Notes: generated from the sequence alone by a model not told the origin. A DNA stretch of 19,791 bases from Clostridiales bacterium (GCA_003483345.1 DMWH01000141.1:5305-25095), one strand, 5' to 3'. Shown: positions 1 to 7,196, counted from the first letter of the stretch. Numbers and translations: made by a program.

Positions 1-962
1 CCCTCTCTTATATCTTCACCGGTAATTCCTACTTCATTTTCTTTTATTAAATTTGCTTTTTTTGCATAATCATTTATAACGCGTGTAAGGGCAGTTTTAA
101 AACCTACTAAATGAGTTCCCCCTTCAATTGTATTAATATTGTTTACAAATGAAAATATATTTTCATTATAGGAATCGGTATATTGAATTGCAATCTCTAC
201 ATTTACTTTATCCTTTGTTCCCTCGGTATAAATAACATCGTTGTGAAGAGGTTCCTTCTTGCTGTTTAAAAATTGTACAAACTCCCTGATTCCTCCTTCA
301 TAATGGAACTCATTCTTAATTTTTTGTCTTTTATCTTCAAGGATTATTTTTATTCCCTTATTTAAAAATGCCAACTCTCTCATTCTATGCTTAATAGTTG
401 TATAATTAAATACTGTTGTATCAAAAATTGTAGGGTCAGGAGCAAATGTAATACTTGTTCCGGTTTTATTTGTATTACCTATAAATTCAACCTCTGTTTT
501 TGCAATACCTCTTTCATACCTTTGCCTGTACTTTTTGCCGTCCCAATTTACTTCAGCAACCAAATATTCAGATAGAGCATTTACGCATGAAACACCAACT
601 CCATGAAGTCCTCCCGATACTTTATAAGCATCATTGTCAAATTTACCGCCTGCATGAAGTACTGTCAAAACAGTTTCCAAGGTTGATTTGCCTGTCTTTT
701 TATTTGTTTCGATAGGGATGCCTCTCCCATTGTCTACAACCACAACTGAATTATCTTCATTAATTGTTAATTTAATGGTATCGCAATACCCGGCCATTGC
801 TTCATCTATGCTGTTGTCTACTACTTCATAAACCAGCTGGTGAAGTCCTCTTTCTCCCGTAGAGCCGATATACATTCCGGGTCTTTTTCTTACAGGCTCC
901 AAACCTTCAAGAACCTGAATTTGATCTGCGCTGTAATGATTGTTATTTTTATCTGTCGCCAT
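1..962 (-). CDS. gyrB: DNA gyrase subunit B, N-terminal part (cut by window edge)
   Basis: ATPase subunit of DNA gyrase, which with GyrA introduces negative supercoils. About 320 codons are present, and the frame is still open at position 1, so the 3' half (TOPRIM and C-terminal domains) lies outside. The protein begins MATDKNNNHY. GHKL ATPase motifs are clear: the catalytic Glu in YEVVDNSIDEA (about residues 45-55), DNGRGIP (77-83), LHAGGKF (102-108) and GGLHGVG (117-123), followed by the start of the transducer domain. The start is fixed by AGGAG about 7 bases upstream, overlapping the recF stop codon; only 11 bp separate the two genes, so they are probably co-transcribed and translationally coupled. 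It could in principle be ParE, but linkage to recF and the origin makes GyrB the strong call. Confidence 0.97.
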   Translation of the reverse strand, partial: MATDKNNNHYSADQIQVLEGLEPVRKRPGMYIGSTGERGLHQLVYEVVDNSIDEAMAGYCDTIKLTINEDNSVVVVDNGRGIPIETNKKTGKSTLETVLTVLHAGGKFDNDAYKVSGGLHGVGVSCVNALSEYLVAEVNWDGKKYRQRYERGIAKTEVEFIGNTNKTGTSITFAPDPTIFDTTVFNYTTIKHRMRELAFLNKGIKIILEDKRQKIKNEFHYEGGIREFVQFLNSKKEPLHNDVIYTEGTKDKVNVEIAIQYTDSYNENIFSFVNNINTIEGGTHLVGFKTALTRVINDYAKKANLIKENEVGITGEDIRE

Positions 963-973
963 TTATTTCTCCT

Positions 974-2089
974 CTAATTTGAAATGTTACTAATTTTTCC
1001 TTCGTTTATATAAAACATTTTTTTATCGAAATTTTTAGTTAATATATTTAGCTCGTGCTCATCAGTACTTGTTATTATTGTTTGTATATTTTTAATATGC
1101 TCAATAAGATAGCTCTTTCTTTTATTGTCAAGTTCAGATAATACATCATCCAATAATAAAATAGGATATTCGCCTGTTTCTTCCTTTATTATTTCGATTT
1201 CGGCAAGCTTTAATGCCAATATTACAGAGCGCTGCTGCCCTTGAGAGCCAAAGTATTTACATTCCTTACCGTTGATTTTTATAATTAAATCGTCCTTATG
1301 AGGACCGTAAAGGGATATTCCCTTTAAAATTTCATTGTTAAAATTTTTGTTGATTTTATCATAAAATATTTTCTTTACTTCATCTCTGTCCGTAATACAT
1401 CCAATGTTGCTTAAATATAATATGTCCAATTTTTCCTTGTTTCCCGATATACTTGAATATATATCCGTTGCTGCTTTTTTTAATTTATTTATGTATTCAT
1501 TTCTGTAAAGCGATATTTCCGTACCCGTATTCACCAGGTAATCGTTCCAAATACTAATAATATCCTTATTTTCACATTTTGTATAGTAGTTTTTTAACAA
1601 TAGATTTCTTTCAGTGGTAACTTTTTTATATTTGTTAAGCAAATATTTATATTTAGGCTTGATTTGTGAAATATCAATATTAATGAATCTGCGTCTTTCA
1701 ACAGGACTTCCCTTTATAATTTTCATATCGTCGGGCGTAAAAATAACATTATTTAAAATACCTATCATTTCAGATGTTTTTTCAAGCTTTACACCATTTA
1801 TAATAACTTGTTTCTTTTTATTTTTTTCCAATAATATTTCTATTTTGATCTTGTAATTATTTTTTTCAATATAAATTTCAACTGAACTTTTGTTTTCAAA
1901 AAAGTTAATCAATTCATTTTCGCTGTTCAATCTGAAAGTTCTCCCTATGGAAGCAATATAAATTGCCTCCATAAGATTAGTCTTACCTTGTCCGTTGTCT
2001 CCGATAAAAATATTAAGGGAATTATTTAATTCTGCTTCAGCTTCTTTAAAATTCCTGTAATTTTTAATTATAAGTTTTTTTACTATCAT
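974..2089 (-). CDS. recF: DNA replication and repair protein RecF
   Basis: SMC-like ABC ATPase that with RecO and RecR loads RecA onto gapped DNA. At 371 residues it is the usual size. It shows the RecF start IKNYRNF, Walker A GDNGQGKTN (about residues 30-38), an ABC-signature-like segment GSQGQQRSVILALKLAE (about 280-300) and Walker B LLLDDVLSELD followed by a D-loop region. The ATG at 2087-2089 has GAGGAAG just upstream. It lies 46 bp downstream of yaaA and 11 bp before gyrB, the standard dnaA-dnaN-yaaA-recF-gyrB order, and nothing resembling a terminator interrupts the run. No key residue appears to be missing. Confidence 0.97.
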   Translation of the reverse strand: MIVKKLIIKNYRNFKEAEAELNNSLNIFIGDNGQGKTNLMEAIYIASIGRTFRLNSENELINFFENKSSVEIYIEKNNYKIKIEILLEKNKKKQVIINGVKLEKTSEMIGILNNVIFTPDDMKIIKGSPVERRRFINIDISQIKPKYKYLLNKYKKVTTERNLLLKNYYTKCENKDIISIWNDYLVNTGTEISLYRNEYINKLKKAATDIYSSISGNKEKLDILYLSNIGCITDRDEVKKIFYDKINKNFNNEILKGISLYGPHKDDLIIKINGKECKYFGSQGQQRSVILALKLAEIEIIKEETGEYPILLLDDVLSELDNKRKSYLIEHIKNIQTIITSTDEHELNILTKNFDKKMFYINEGKISNISN

Positions 2090-2135
2090 TCTTCCTCATC
2101 AGTATCCCCATAACTTGCTTGGTATGTACCTATAC

Positions 2136-2348
2136 CTAATAACGCTCAATTAAATACTTTTCATTATTGAATTCAATTATATCTCCTTCTCTTAACTTTT
2201 TTCCTCTTTGCAGAACAACCTCTCCGTTAACCTTCACTAATCCGTCCAATATGACATTTTTAGCCATACCTCCCCCTTCAACGGCATTTGTATATTTTAA
2301 CAGCTGGTCTAATTTAATATATTCCGTATTAATGTTTATTTTTTCCAT
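2136..2348 (-). CDS. yaaA: S4-domain RNA-binding protein YaaA/RlbA
   Basis: A 70-residue protein that is almost entirely one S4 RNA-binding domain. The pattern is a leading K-L-D-Q-L-L-K helix, an EGGGMAK turn, then DGLVKVNGEVVLQRGKKLREGD, which is the S4 fold signature. The small S4 proteins encoded between dnaN and recF in Firmicutes (YaaA, also called RlbA) are thought to act in ribosome maturation; that role comes from the family, not from this sequence. The ATG has AAAGGG at 6-base spacing. An 88-bp gap separates it from dnaN and contains a short repeat-like element, so read-through from dnaN is likely but not shown. Confidence 0.93.
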   Translation of the reverse strand: MEKININTEYIKLDQLLKYTNAVEGGGMAKNVILDGLVKVNGEVVLQRGKKLREGDIIEFNNEKYLIERY

Positions 2349-2380
2349 ACAATACCCTTTCTAATTATTCTGAAGGCTAG

Positions 2381-2429
2381 CCTGTAGAATCTCATGAAAT
2401 CCCTCGCTACGCTCAGGATGACAAACAGG
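2381..2429. repeat. Short intergenic repeat-like element between dnaN and yaaA
   Basis: The segment is bounded by 5-bp inverted ends (CCTGT at 2381-2385, ACAGG at 2425-2429). On the minus strand its core reads TCATCCTGAGCGTAGCGAGG. It is GC-richer than the neighbourhood. This core closely resembles a short intergenic repeat that I recall from many bacterial genomes, so I infer a dispersed repeat. Only one copy is in this window, so repetition is not demonstrated here. A small perfect hairpin, AACAGG-AAA-CCTGTT (2424-2438), joins its right end to the dnaN stop codon and lacks a T tract on the transcribed strand. Confidence 0.5.
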
Positions 2430-2436
2430 AAACCTG

Positions 2437-3546
2437 TTAACTGATTCTCACCGGCAGAACCATGTAAATATAATTATCCTTATTTTCTTCATTTTCTTCT
2501 TTTATAAAACATGGATTATTTTTTCCTATTAAATTCAATGAAATCATTTCACTGTCTATTACTTTCAAATAATCTAAAATATATTTTGAATTAAAACCTA
2601 TTTTTATATCTTCCCCTTCTTTATCAATTGATATATTTTCTTCAACATTGCCGTATTCGGAGGCAGAATTTATCTGCATATTGAAATCTTTAATATCCAT
2701 AATAATCAAATTATTTTTATCATCTCTTGCAAGAAGCGAAGCTCTTTCAATACTGTCTCTCATATCTTCGGTATTTACTTTTACAACAGTTACATAATTG
2801 TCTTTAATAATTCCTTCATAGTCTATGAATTTTCCTTCCAGAAGGTTTGAAATAATAATTGTATTTTCAACTTTAAAGGAAATATGACTTTCAGACACCG
2901 TTATTTCTGTTTCATCTTTATTTTCTTCAATAATCCTCAGTATTTCAAACAATGTCTTAGAAGGTATAACTATTGAAATATCTCCCTTATAATCGATTTT
3001 TTCCTTTTTTACAGCCATCCTGTACCCGTCAAGAGCTACAACGGTACACAAATTATTTTTTATTTCAATAAGACAACCTGTAAATATCGGTTTTATGTTT
3101 TCTATTGCTGCAGCAAAATATGTATGTTTTATTAAATTTTTAAGTACTTCGGATTTTATCTTAAAAGTTTCTCCTTCATTATCGAATGTATTGTTAGGAT
3201 ATTCGTCTGCTGAATTTCCAAGTATATTAATTTCAGAATTTAAGCATTTTATTTCCATATTATTGTTTCCCATGGTTTCAATAAACACATATGTATTTGA
3301 TGGAAGTTTTCTGACAAAATCTCCTATTAATCTTGACTGTACTACAATTGAACCTTCTTCTTCAATTTCACAGGGGAAATATGTTTTTATTCCTAATTCT
3401 AAATCTGTTGCTGTTAAAGTTAGAATATTATCCTTTGCTTCAATAAGTATTCCTGACAAAATAGGAAGAGGGGTTCTTGAAGATACAGCCTTTTGTACAA
3501 TATTGATAGCTTTATTAAGTTCATTTTGGTTAATTTTTAATTTCAT
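2437..3546 (-). CDS. dnaN: DNA polymerase III beta subunit (sliding clamp)
   Basis: The processivity clamp: it forms a ring dimer around DNA and recruits polymerase, ligase and repair proteins. With the start chosen here it is 369 residues, normal for the family. The N-terminus MKLKINQNELNKAINIVQKA is the typical opening, and SSRTPLPILSGI is the conserved segment of domain I. The C-terminus ends in MVLPVRIS, matching the clamp's usual M-P-M/V-R end. The frame stays open 18 codons further upstream to an ATG at 3600, but the internal ATG at 3544-3546 has AAGGAG at 7-base spacing and gives the family N-terminus. It is followed by yaaA and recF on the same strand. Confidence 0.97.
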   Translation of the reverse strand: MKLKINQNELNKAINIVQKAVSSRTPLPILSGILIEAKDNILTLTATDLELGIKTYFPCEIEEEGSIVVQSRLIGDFVRKLPSNTYVFIETMGNNNMEIKCLNSEINILGNSADEYPNNTFDNEGETFKIKSEVLKNLIKHTYFAAAIENIKPIFTGCLIEIKNNLCTVVALDGYRMAVKKEKIDYKGDISIVIPSKTLFEILRIIEENKDETEITVSESHISFKVENTIIISNLLEGKFIDYEGIIKDNYVTVVKVNTEDMRDSIERASLLARDDKNNLIIMDIKDFNMQINSASEYGNVEENISIDKEGEDIKIGFNSKYILDYLKVIDSEMISLNLIGKNNPCFIKEENEENKDNYIYMVLPVRIS

Positions 3547-3601
3547 AATAGACTCCTTAGTAATAATATTTATTGTTGATAAAATAATTTTGCTTGCCAT
3601 A

Positions 3602-3638
3602 GTAGAAAAATATAATAATAATAAGTAATATTAGTAGG
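3602..3638 (-). promoter_or_regulatory. Candidate DnaA-trio / unwinding element upstream of dnaN
   Basis: This lies in the 241-bp dnaA-dnaN gap (3547-3787), which is almost pure A+T. The minus strand reads CCTACTAATATTACTTATTA, very close to the B. subtilis DnaA-trio segment downstream of dnaA as I remember it. Read 3' to 5' on the plus strand from 3637, the triplets are GAT, GAT, TAT, AAT, GAA, fitting the trio rule (G/A-A-T/A) except for one T in first position. The same gap holds a one-mismatch DnaA box at 3770-3778 (TTATCAACA) and a TTTATG-TTTT-CATAAA hairpin (3741-3756) that could be a weak terminator for dnaA. No convincing dnaN promoter was found. Confidence 0.4.
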
Positions 3639-3787
3639 TATTGTTAATTTGTTGAAAACTATATAAAAGTTTGTATTTTCAAGATTATAAAAAATTTATA
3701 CTGTTGATTGTTTTATTATTTATCCAAGACATATAAAATCTTTATGTTTTCATAAATAATTACAAACAGTTTATCAACATTTTAATG

Positions 3788-5122
3788 TTAATTATTAAGC
3801 ATTGAAATTAAATCTTCTATATTTTTTTTCACTTCTTGACTGTTTTCCATATCTTCTTCAACTTTATTGAAGGCGTGGAGAACCGTTGAATGGTCTCTGC
3901 CTCCAAATTCTTCACCTATTTTAGGCAGAGATAAATCAGTCAGTTTTCTTGCTATATACATGGCAATTTGCCTTGGATATGCAATATTTTTGGTTTTCTT
4001 TTTGGATTCTATTTCATCAATCGAAATATTAAAATAATTAGCAACAACTTCTTTAATATCAGATGCCGATACTTTTTTATTTTTTGATATCAGGTGCTTT
4101 AATGCTTCCTGAGCTAATTCAAGAGATACTTCGTTTTTGTTCGTTAAGGAAGCATAAGCATAAATACGAATTAGTGCTCCTTCAAGCTTACGAATATTTG
4201 ATTGTATATGCTGGGCGATATATGTAATTACTTCATCAGGAATATTATAATTTTCTGCTTCAGCCTTTTTTCTTAATATTGCAATTCTCGTTTCATAATC
4301 CGGCGGCTGAATATCTGCAATTAAACCCCATTCAAAACGTGAGCGCAGCCTGTCTTCCAAAGTGGGTATTTCAGAAGGCGGATTATCGCTCGATACAATA
4401 ATTTGTTTATTTGCTTCATGTAAAGCATTAAAGGTGTGGAAGAATTCTTCCTGGGTACTTTCTTTTCCTGCAATAAACTGAATATCGTCTACCAATAATA
4501 CATCGGCTTTTCTGTAGGTATTTCTAAATTCTTCATTAGTGCCGTCTTTAATTGAATTAATAAGATCATTTGTAAACTTCTCGCTGGTTACATACAGAAC
4601 ATAAGTGTCGGGATTATTATCTAATATGTAATGTCCAATTGCATGCATTAAATGAGTTTTTCCAAGACCTACGCCCCCATATATAAACAAGGGATTGTAT
4701 GCTGTTGAAGGTGCTTCCGCAACAGCTAAGGAAGCAGCATGAGCGAAACGATTGCTGTTTCCTATTATAAAGTTATCAAATCTGTATTTTGGATTTAATA
4801 TTCTTCCGTTATATATTGCATCCGTATCGTCTAAACTATTTGTGTTATATTTCTTGCTTTCTTCCTTATCAATGTTTTCTCCCGGAATAGTAAATATAAT
4901 ATCAATTTCTTTTTTTAGGACATAGTTAAATGCATTTTTAAGAAAATTATAATGCCTTTTTTTGATTGTATTTCTTAAAAAATCGTCGGCAGTTTCCAAA
5001 TAAATTGTATTGTTTTTATATGCTACTATTTTAAGAGGTTTAAACCAGGTGTTAAAACTTACTTGATTAGTATCTTCTTTTACTATTTCAAGTACTTCAT
5101 TCCATAATTCTTCAAAATTCAT
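3788..5122 (-). CDS. dnaA: Chromosomal replication initiator protein DnaA
   Basis: AAA+ initiator that binds DnaA boxes and melts the origin. The protein has 444 residues. Domain I covers about residues 1-75, followed by a short variable linker. The AAA+ core has Walker [10 protein letters not shown] (149-157), Walker [10 protein letters not shown] (208-216) and the sensor/arginine-finger segment [13 protein letters not shown]. The C-terminal domain IV carries the DnaA signature [12 protein letters not shown], which contacts the box. The ATG has GGAGG at 6-base spacing. Where most DnaA proteins have DRPPKEI, this one has DNPPSEI (about 246-252). The first gene left of the origin, it is probably autoregulated through the boxes upstream. 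Confidence 0.98.
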   Translation of the reverse strand: MNFEELWNEVLEIVKEDTNQVSFNTWFKPLKIVAYKNNTIYLETADDFLRNTIKKRHYNFLKNAFNYVLKKEIDIIFTIPGENIDKEESKKYNTNSLDDTDAIYNGRILNPKYRFDNFIIGNSNRFAHAASLAVAEAPSTAYNPLFIYGGVGLGKTHLMHAIGHYILDNNPDTYVLYVTSEKFTNDLINSIKDGTNEEFRNTYRKADVLLVDDIQFIAGKESTQEEFFHTFNALHEANKQIIVSSDNPPSEIPTLEDRLRSRFEWGLIADIQPPDYETRIAILRKKAEAENYNIPDEVITYIAQHIQSNIRKLEGALIRIYAYASLTNKNEVSLELAQEALKHLISKNKKVSASDIKEVVANYFNISIDEIESKKKTKNIAYPRQIAMYIARKLTDLSLPKIGEEFGGRDHSTVLHAFNKVEEDMENSQEVKKNIEDLISMLNN

Positions 5123-5205
5123 AATTACCTCCGGTATTGATAAAAAAAATTAACAATAGGTTGATTAATATCTTATATATTGATAATATTATGGGTATAA
5201 ACAGT

Positions 5206-5214
5206 TGTGTATAA
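5206..5214 (-). promoter_or_regulatory. DnaA box (TTATACACA on the minus strand)
   Basis: The plus strand reads TGTGTATAA; the complement is an exact TTATNCACA match. It lies about 85 bp upstream of the dnaA start and faces opposite to the two boxes at 5299 and 5331. Confidence 0.75.
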
Positions 5215-5298
5215 AAATATGAACATAAAAGTAATTGAATATTTAATATTTGTAATGGTTGATAATAAGTTGTCCATTTTAAATGTTGATAAAAAAAG

Positions 5299-5307
5299 TT
5301 ATCCACA
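5299..5307 (+). promoter_or_regulatory. DnaA box (TTATCCACA)
   Basis: Exact consensus DnaA box on the plus strand. A one-mismatch box in the opposite orientation (TGTTGATAA, 5284-5292) sits 6 bp to its left, and a second exact box starts 32 bp further right. Confidence 0.85.
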
Positions 5308-5330
5308 GACACTTACCATACTATCATTTT

Positions 5331-5339
5331 TTATCCACA
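5331..5339 (+). promoter_or_regulatory. DnaA box (TTATCCACA) next to the AT-rich segment
   Basis: Exact consensus box in the same orientation as the one at 5299, start-to-start spacing 32 bp (about three helical turns). It directly abuts the AT-rich stretch 5341-5402, an arrangement expected of a box guiding DnaA onto an unwinding element. Confidence 0.85.
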
Positions 5340-5373
5340 AATTCAATTCAATTTTAAATATTTTAAAAAATAT

Positions 5374-5402
5374 TTGCAATATATTTAAAAATATAGTATA
5401 TT
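5374..5402 (+). promoter_or_regulatory. Possible promoter reading into the GC-richer block before rpmH
   Basis: TTGCAA (5374-5379), 17-base spacer, TATATT (5397-5402). The match to the SigA consensus is 4/6 and 5/6 with ideal spacing. It lies in very AT-rich DNA where chance matches are common. If used, transcripts would begin near 5409 and run through the GC-richer block towards rpmH. Confidence 0.35.
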
Positions 5403-5409
5403 ACAATAG

Positions 5410-5500
5410 TCAACGGAGACGCCATCTACTCTCTGCGGGAATGAGGAAATGTCCTCGAGCAAGAGTCTTTGCAGTCAGGAGAATGTCCATAATTTCAGTG
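5410..5500 (+). other. GC-richer non-coding block inside the origin region
   Basis: Roughly 90 bp, clearly richer in G and C than the AT-rich DNA on either side. It contains a perfect 5-bp hairpin GAGGA-AATG-TCCTC (5443-5456). No ribosome binding site or credible reading frame was seen. It lies between a possible upstream promoter and the strong rpmH promoter. It could be an untranslated leader, a protein-binding segment of the origin, or a decayed repeat; the sequence does not decide. Confidence 0.4.
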
Positions 5501-5529
5501 TTGACACAAGTATTTAATGATAATATAAT
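5501..5529 (+). promoter_or_regulatory. Consensus SigA promoter of rpmH
   Basis: Perfect TTGACA (5501-5506), 17-base spacer and perfect TATAAT (5524-5529). Transcription should start near 5536, leaving a leader of about 43 nt before rpmH, with AAGGAGGTG at 5566-5574. Such a strong promoter suits a ribosomal protein gene and also drives transcription at the edge of the origin. Confidence 0.85.
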
Positions 5530-5578
5530 CTACTGATATGATAATTTATGTATAGATTGGTAACAAGGAGGTGTTTCA

Positions 5579-5713
5579 ATGAAAAGAACTTATCAGCCGA
5601 AGAGAAAACAAAGAAGCAGTGAGCATGGATTTTTAAAGAGAATGAGTACAAAATCCGGAAGGAATGTAATAAAGAGAAGAAGGGCAAGGGGTAGAAAAAA
5701 ACTGTCAGCATAA
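5579..5713 (+). CDS. rpmH: 50S ribosomal protein L34
   Basis: A 44-residue, very basic protein, [18 protein letters not shown] and onward, with the L34 motif [10 protein letters not shown] followed by [12 protein letters not shown]. Length and sequence match bacterial L34 closely; it binds 23S rRNA in the large subunit. The start is fixed by AAGGAGGTG about 5 bases upstream. It is the first plus-strand gene right of the origin, driven by the consensus promoter at 5501, and is followed immediately by a terminator-like hairpin before rnpA. Confidence 0.98.
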   Translation: MKRTYQPKRKQRSSEHGFLKRMSTKSGRNVIKRRRARGRKKLSA

Positions 5714-5735
5714 GGCCGCATATGTGGCCTTTTAT
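5712..5735 (+). terminator. Terminator or attenuator between rpmH and rnpA
   Basis: AAGGCC and GGCCTT arms enclose a GC-ATAT-TG tip with one G-T pair, giving an 8-bp stem with a 4-base loop, followed by a short T-rich run (TTTTATT). It begins at the rpmH stop codon. The T run is short, so it probably terminates only partly and lowers rnpA output relative to rpmH. That the two genes differ in expression is inference. Confidence 0.65.
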
Positions 5736-5762
5736 TCCATGTAATCGCAATAAGGTAACGAA

Positions 5763-6098
5763 ATGATAATAATTAAGAAGAATAATGATTACAAAGCTGT
5801 ATATAATTGCAATAATTCAATATCTGATAATAATCTCGTATTATTTATAAAAAAAAATAATTACAACTATAACAGATTCGGCTTTACTACAGCAAAAAAA
5901 ATTAAAAAAGCAGTACATCGAAATGTTATAAGAAGAAGACTAAAAGAAATAGTAAGAGCAAACGAGCATTATTTAAAAGAAGGCTATGATTTTGTACTAA
6001 TGGCAAGGATTAATGCCGTTGACTCCGATTATAAAAGCCTTGAAAGCTCTTTCATTAAACTGATGAAAAGAAAAAATATATATAGGTACACAATTTGA
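5763..6098 (+). CDS. rnpA: Ribonuclease P protein component
   Basis: Protein subunit of RNase P, which assists the catalytic RNA in removing tRNA 5' leaders. It has 111 residues, a usual length, and is strongly basic. The signature helix [11 protein letters not shown] (about residues 53-63), the RNR motif that contacts RNase P RNA, is clear, preceded by [16 protein letters not shown]. The ATG follows a modest AAGG at about 6 bases. No separate promoter was seen in the 49 bp after rpmH, so expression probably depends on read-through past the hairpin. Its stop overlaps the yidD start. Confidence 0.96.
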   Translation: MIIIKKNNDYKAVYNCNNSISDNNLVLFIKKNNYNYNRFGFTTAKKIKKAVHRNVIRRRLKEIVRANEHYLKEGYDFVLMARINAVDSDYKSLESSFIKLMKRKNIYRYTI

Positions 6099-6304
6099 GT
6101 AAAGTATTAATTTTTATTATACGAATATATCAGAAGTTTTCTTCAAAGTCTGCAGTAAGACATTGCAGGTTTTATCCCACTTGCTCGCAATATTTTGTTG
6201 AAGCACTACAAAAATACGGTTTTTTAAAAGGTTCATATTTAGGTATACGAAGGATATTAAAATGTCATCCGTTTAATCCCGGAGGATATGATCCTTTAAA
6301 ATAG
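6095..6304 (+). CDS. yidD: Membrane protein insertion efficiency factor YidD
   Basis: A 69-residue small protein of the YidD family, thought to help YidC insert membrane proteins. The conserved core [10 protein letters not shown] (about residues 24-33) and the end [11 protein letters not shown] are both present. An N-terminal amphipathic stretch ([12 protein letters not shown]) probably sits on the membrane surface. The start is TTG at 6095-6097, overlapping the rnpA TGA at 6096-6098, with only a weak AGG upstream. Translation is therefore probably coupled to rnpA. No in-frame ATG would keep the family N-terminus. yidC follows 10 bp later. Confidence 0.93.
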   Translation: MSKVLIFIIRIYQKFSSKSAVRHCRFYPTCSQYFVEALQKYGFLKGSYLGIRRILKCHPFNPGGYDPLK

Positions 6305-6314
6305 GAGGGTAAAA

Positions 6315-7196
6315 ATGAATTTAGATTTTATAGCAGTGCCTATGGGCATGCTTGTTAAACTTGTATATAATATGGTTTCTGTTGTTGACTCTAAGTATTT
6401 ATCTGCTTATTCCATAGCAATTATAATTTCCACCATATTATTTAAATTAATAGTATTGCCTTTAACATTAAAGCAAAGTAAATCTATGAAAAAAATGCAG
6501 GAACTAAGTCCAAAAATTCAGGAGTTACAGCAAAAGTACGGAAAGGATCCGCAAACTTTACAGAGAAAACAAATGGAATTATATAAAGAAGCAAATTACA
6601 GTCCGTTTTCCGGATGTTTGCCTTTATTAATTCAATTCCCAATACTTATTGCATTTTTTTATGTAATTCGAGAACCGGTAAAATACGTTTTTGGAGATCA
6701 AGCATTTTATGATTCCATCAACAGGGCTTTTTTATGGATTAAAGATTTAAATGTTAATGAAAATACAGTATGGTTTTTAAAGAATAACGATTGGATTGTA
6801 TTGACAAATGCTATAAAAGAAGAGTTTAGTATAAGTTCAAGCATGCATTTAAATCAAGTAATGGAAGTATTAAATGCTCAAGATATCATGGTTAACGGAT
6901 TGTCAATGGGCGGCATGTCTCTTCCTTTTTTGGGATCTGCCCTTCCGGTATTGGCTGTAATTACAGGTATTACAACATACCTTACCACAAAAATGACGGC
7001 GCAACCCTCCATAAATGAACAGCAAGCCTCAACTCAAAAAACCATGAATATGATGATGCCTATAATGATATTTGTATTTTCCATACAATTTCCTGCAGGA
7101 TTGGCATTATATTGGGTTATATCAAATCTATTCCAGTTAGTGCAGCAATTTATTGTTTTAAATTCGTCCAAAAATCCGAAGGAGGAATTAAAATAG
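6315..7196 (+). CDS. yidC: Membrane protein insertase YidC (Oxa1 family)
   Basis: Inserts and folds proteins in the cytoplasmic membrane, alone or with SecYEG. It has 293 residues, with hydrophobic segments at about 30-51, 100-118, 205-225 and 246-280. A basic cytoplasmic loop rich in K, Q and E (about 52-95) follows the first conserved segment, as in YidC. Motifs include FSGCLPLLIQFPILIAFFYV and FPAGLALYWVISNLFQ. No lipoprotein cysteine is visible near the N-terminus, unlike SpoIIIJ of Bacillus. The groove position that is usually Arg is Lys here (K44 in LFKLIVLPL). The ATG has AGGAGGG upstream; jag starts on the base after the stop codon. Confidence 0.96.
   Translation: MNLDFIAVPMGMLVKLVYNMVSVVDSKYLSAYSIAIIISTILFKLIVLPLTLKQSKSMKKMQELSPKIQELQQKYGKDPQTLQRKQMELYKEANYSPFSGCLPLLIQFPILIAFFYVIREPVKYVFGDQAFYDSINRAFLWIKDLNVNENTVWFLKNNDWIVLTNAIKEEFSISSSMHLNQVMEVLNAQDIMVNGLSMGGMSLPFLGSALPVLAVITGITTYLTTKMTAQPSINEQQASTQKTMNMMMPIMIFVFSIQFPAGLALYWVISNLFQLVQQFIVLNSSKNPKEELK

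Larger units (their letters stand above)
5123..5402. other. Replication origin (oriC), dnaA-proximal part
   Basis: Gene-free stretch between dnaA and rpmH. It holds three boxes matching TTATNCACA exactly (5206-5214 minus, 5299-5307 plus, 5331-5339 plus) and weaker ones: TGTTGATAA at 5284-5292 and GGTTGATAA at 5257-5265 (minus strand), and TGGGTATAA at 5192-5200 (minus strand). From 5341 to 5402 the DNA is nearly all A/T, a likely easily melted segment. Gene direction switches here, minus to the left and plus to the right, as expected at a bidirectional origin. Open frames crossing the region do not look like genes. The dnaA promoter must lie here too, but no single -35/-10 pair stands out. 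Confidence 0.85.

Noticed and set aside
2424..2438. AACAGG-AAA-CCTGTT hairpin as a dnaN terminator
   Set aside because: No T tract follows on the transcribed strand and yaaA continues in the same direction.
3095..3628. Plus-strand frame of 177 codons opposite dnaN
   Set aside because: It is antisense to a well-supported dnaN and its low-complexity hydrophobic product matches no family I know.
5112..5312. Minus-strand frame of 66 codons just upstream of dnaA
   Set aside because: It overlaps the dnaA start and the oriC boxes; its hydrophobic make-up is what AT-rich DNA gives by chance.
5207..5536. Open reading frame of 109 codons across the origin region, plus strand
   Set aside because: It crosses DnaA boxes, the AT-rich segment and the rpmH promoter, has no ribosome binding site, and its product has no recognisable features.
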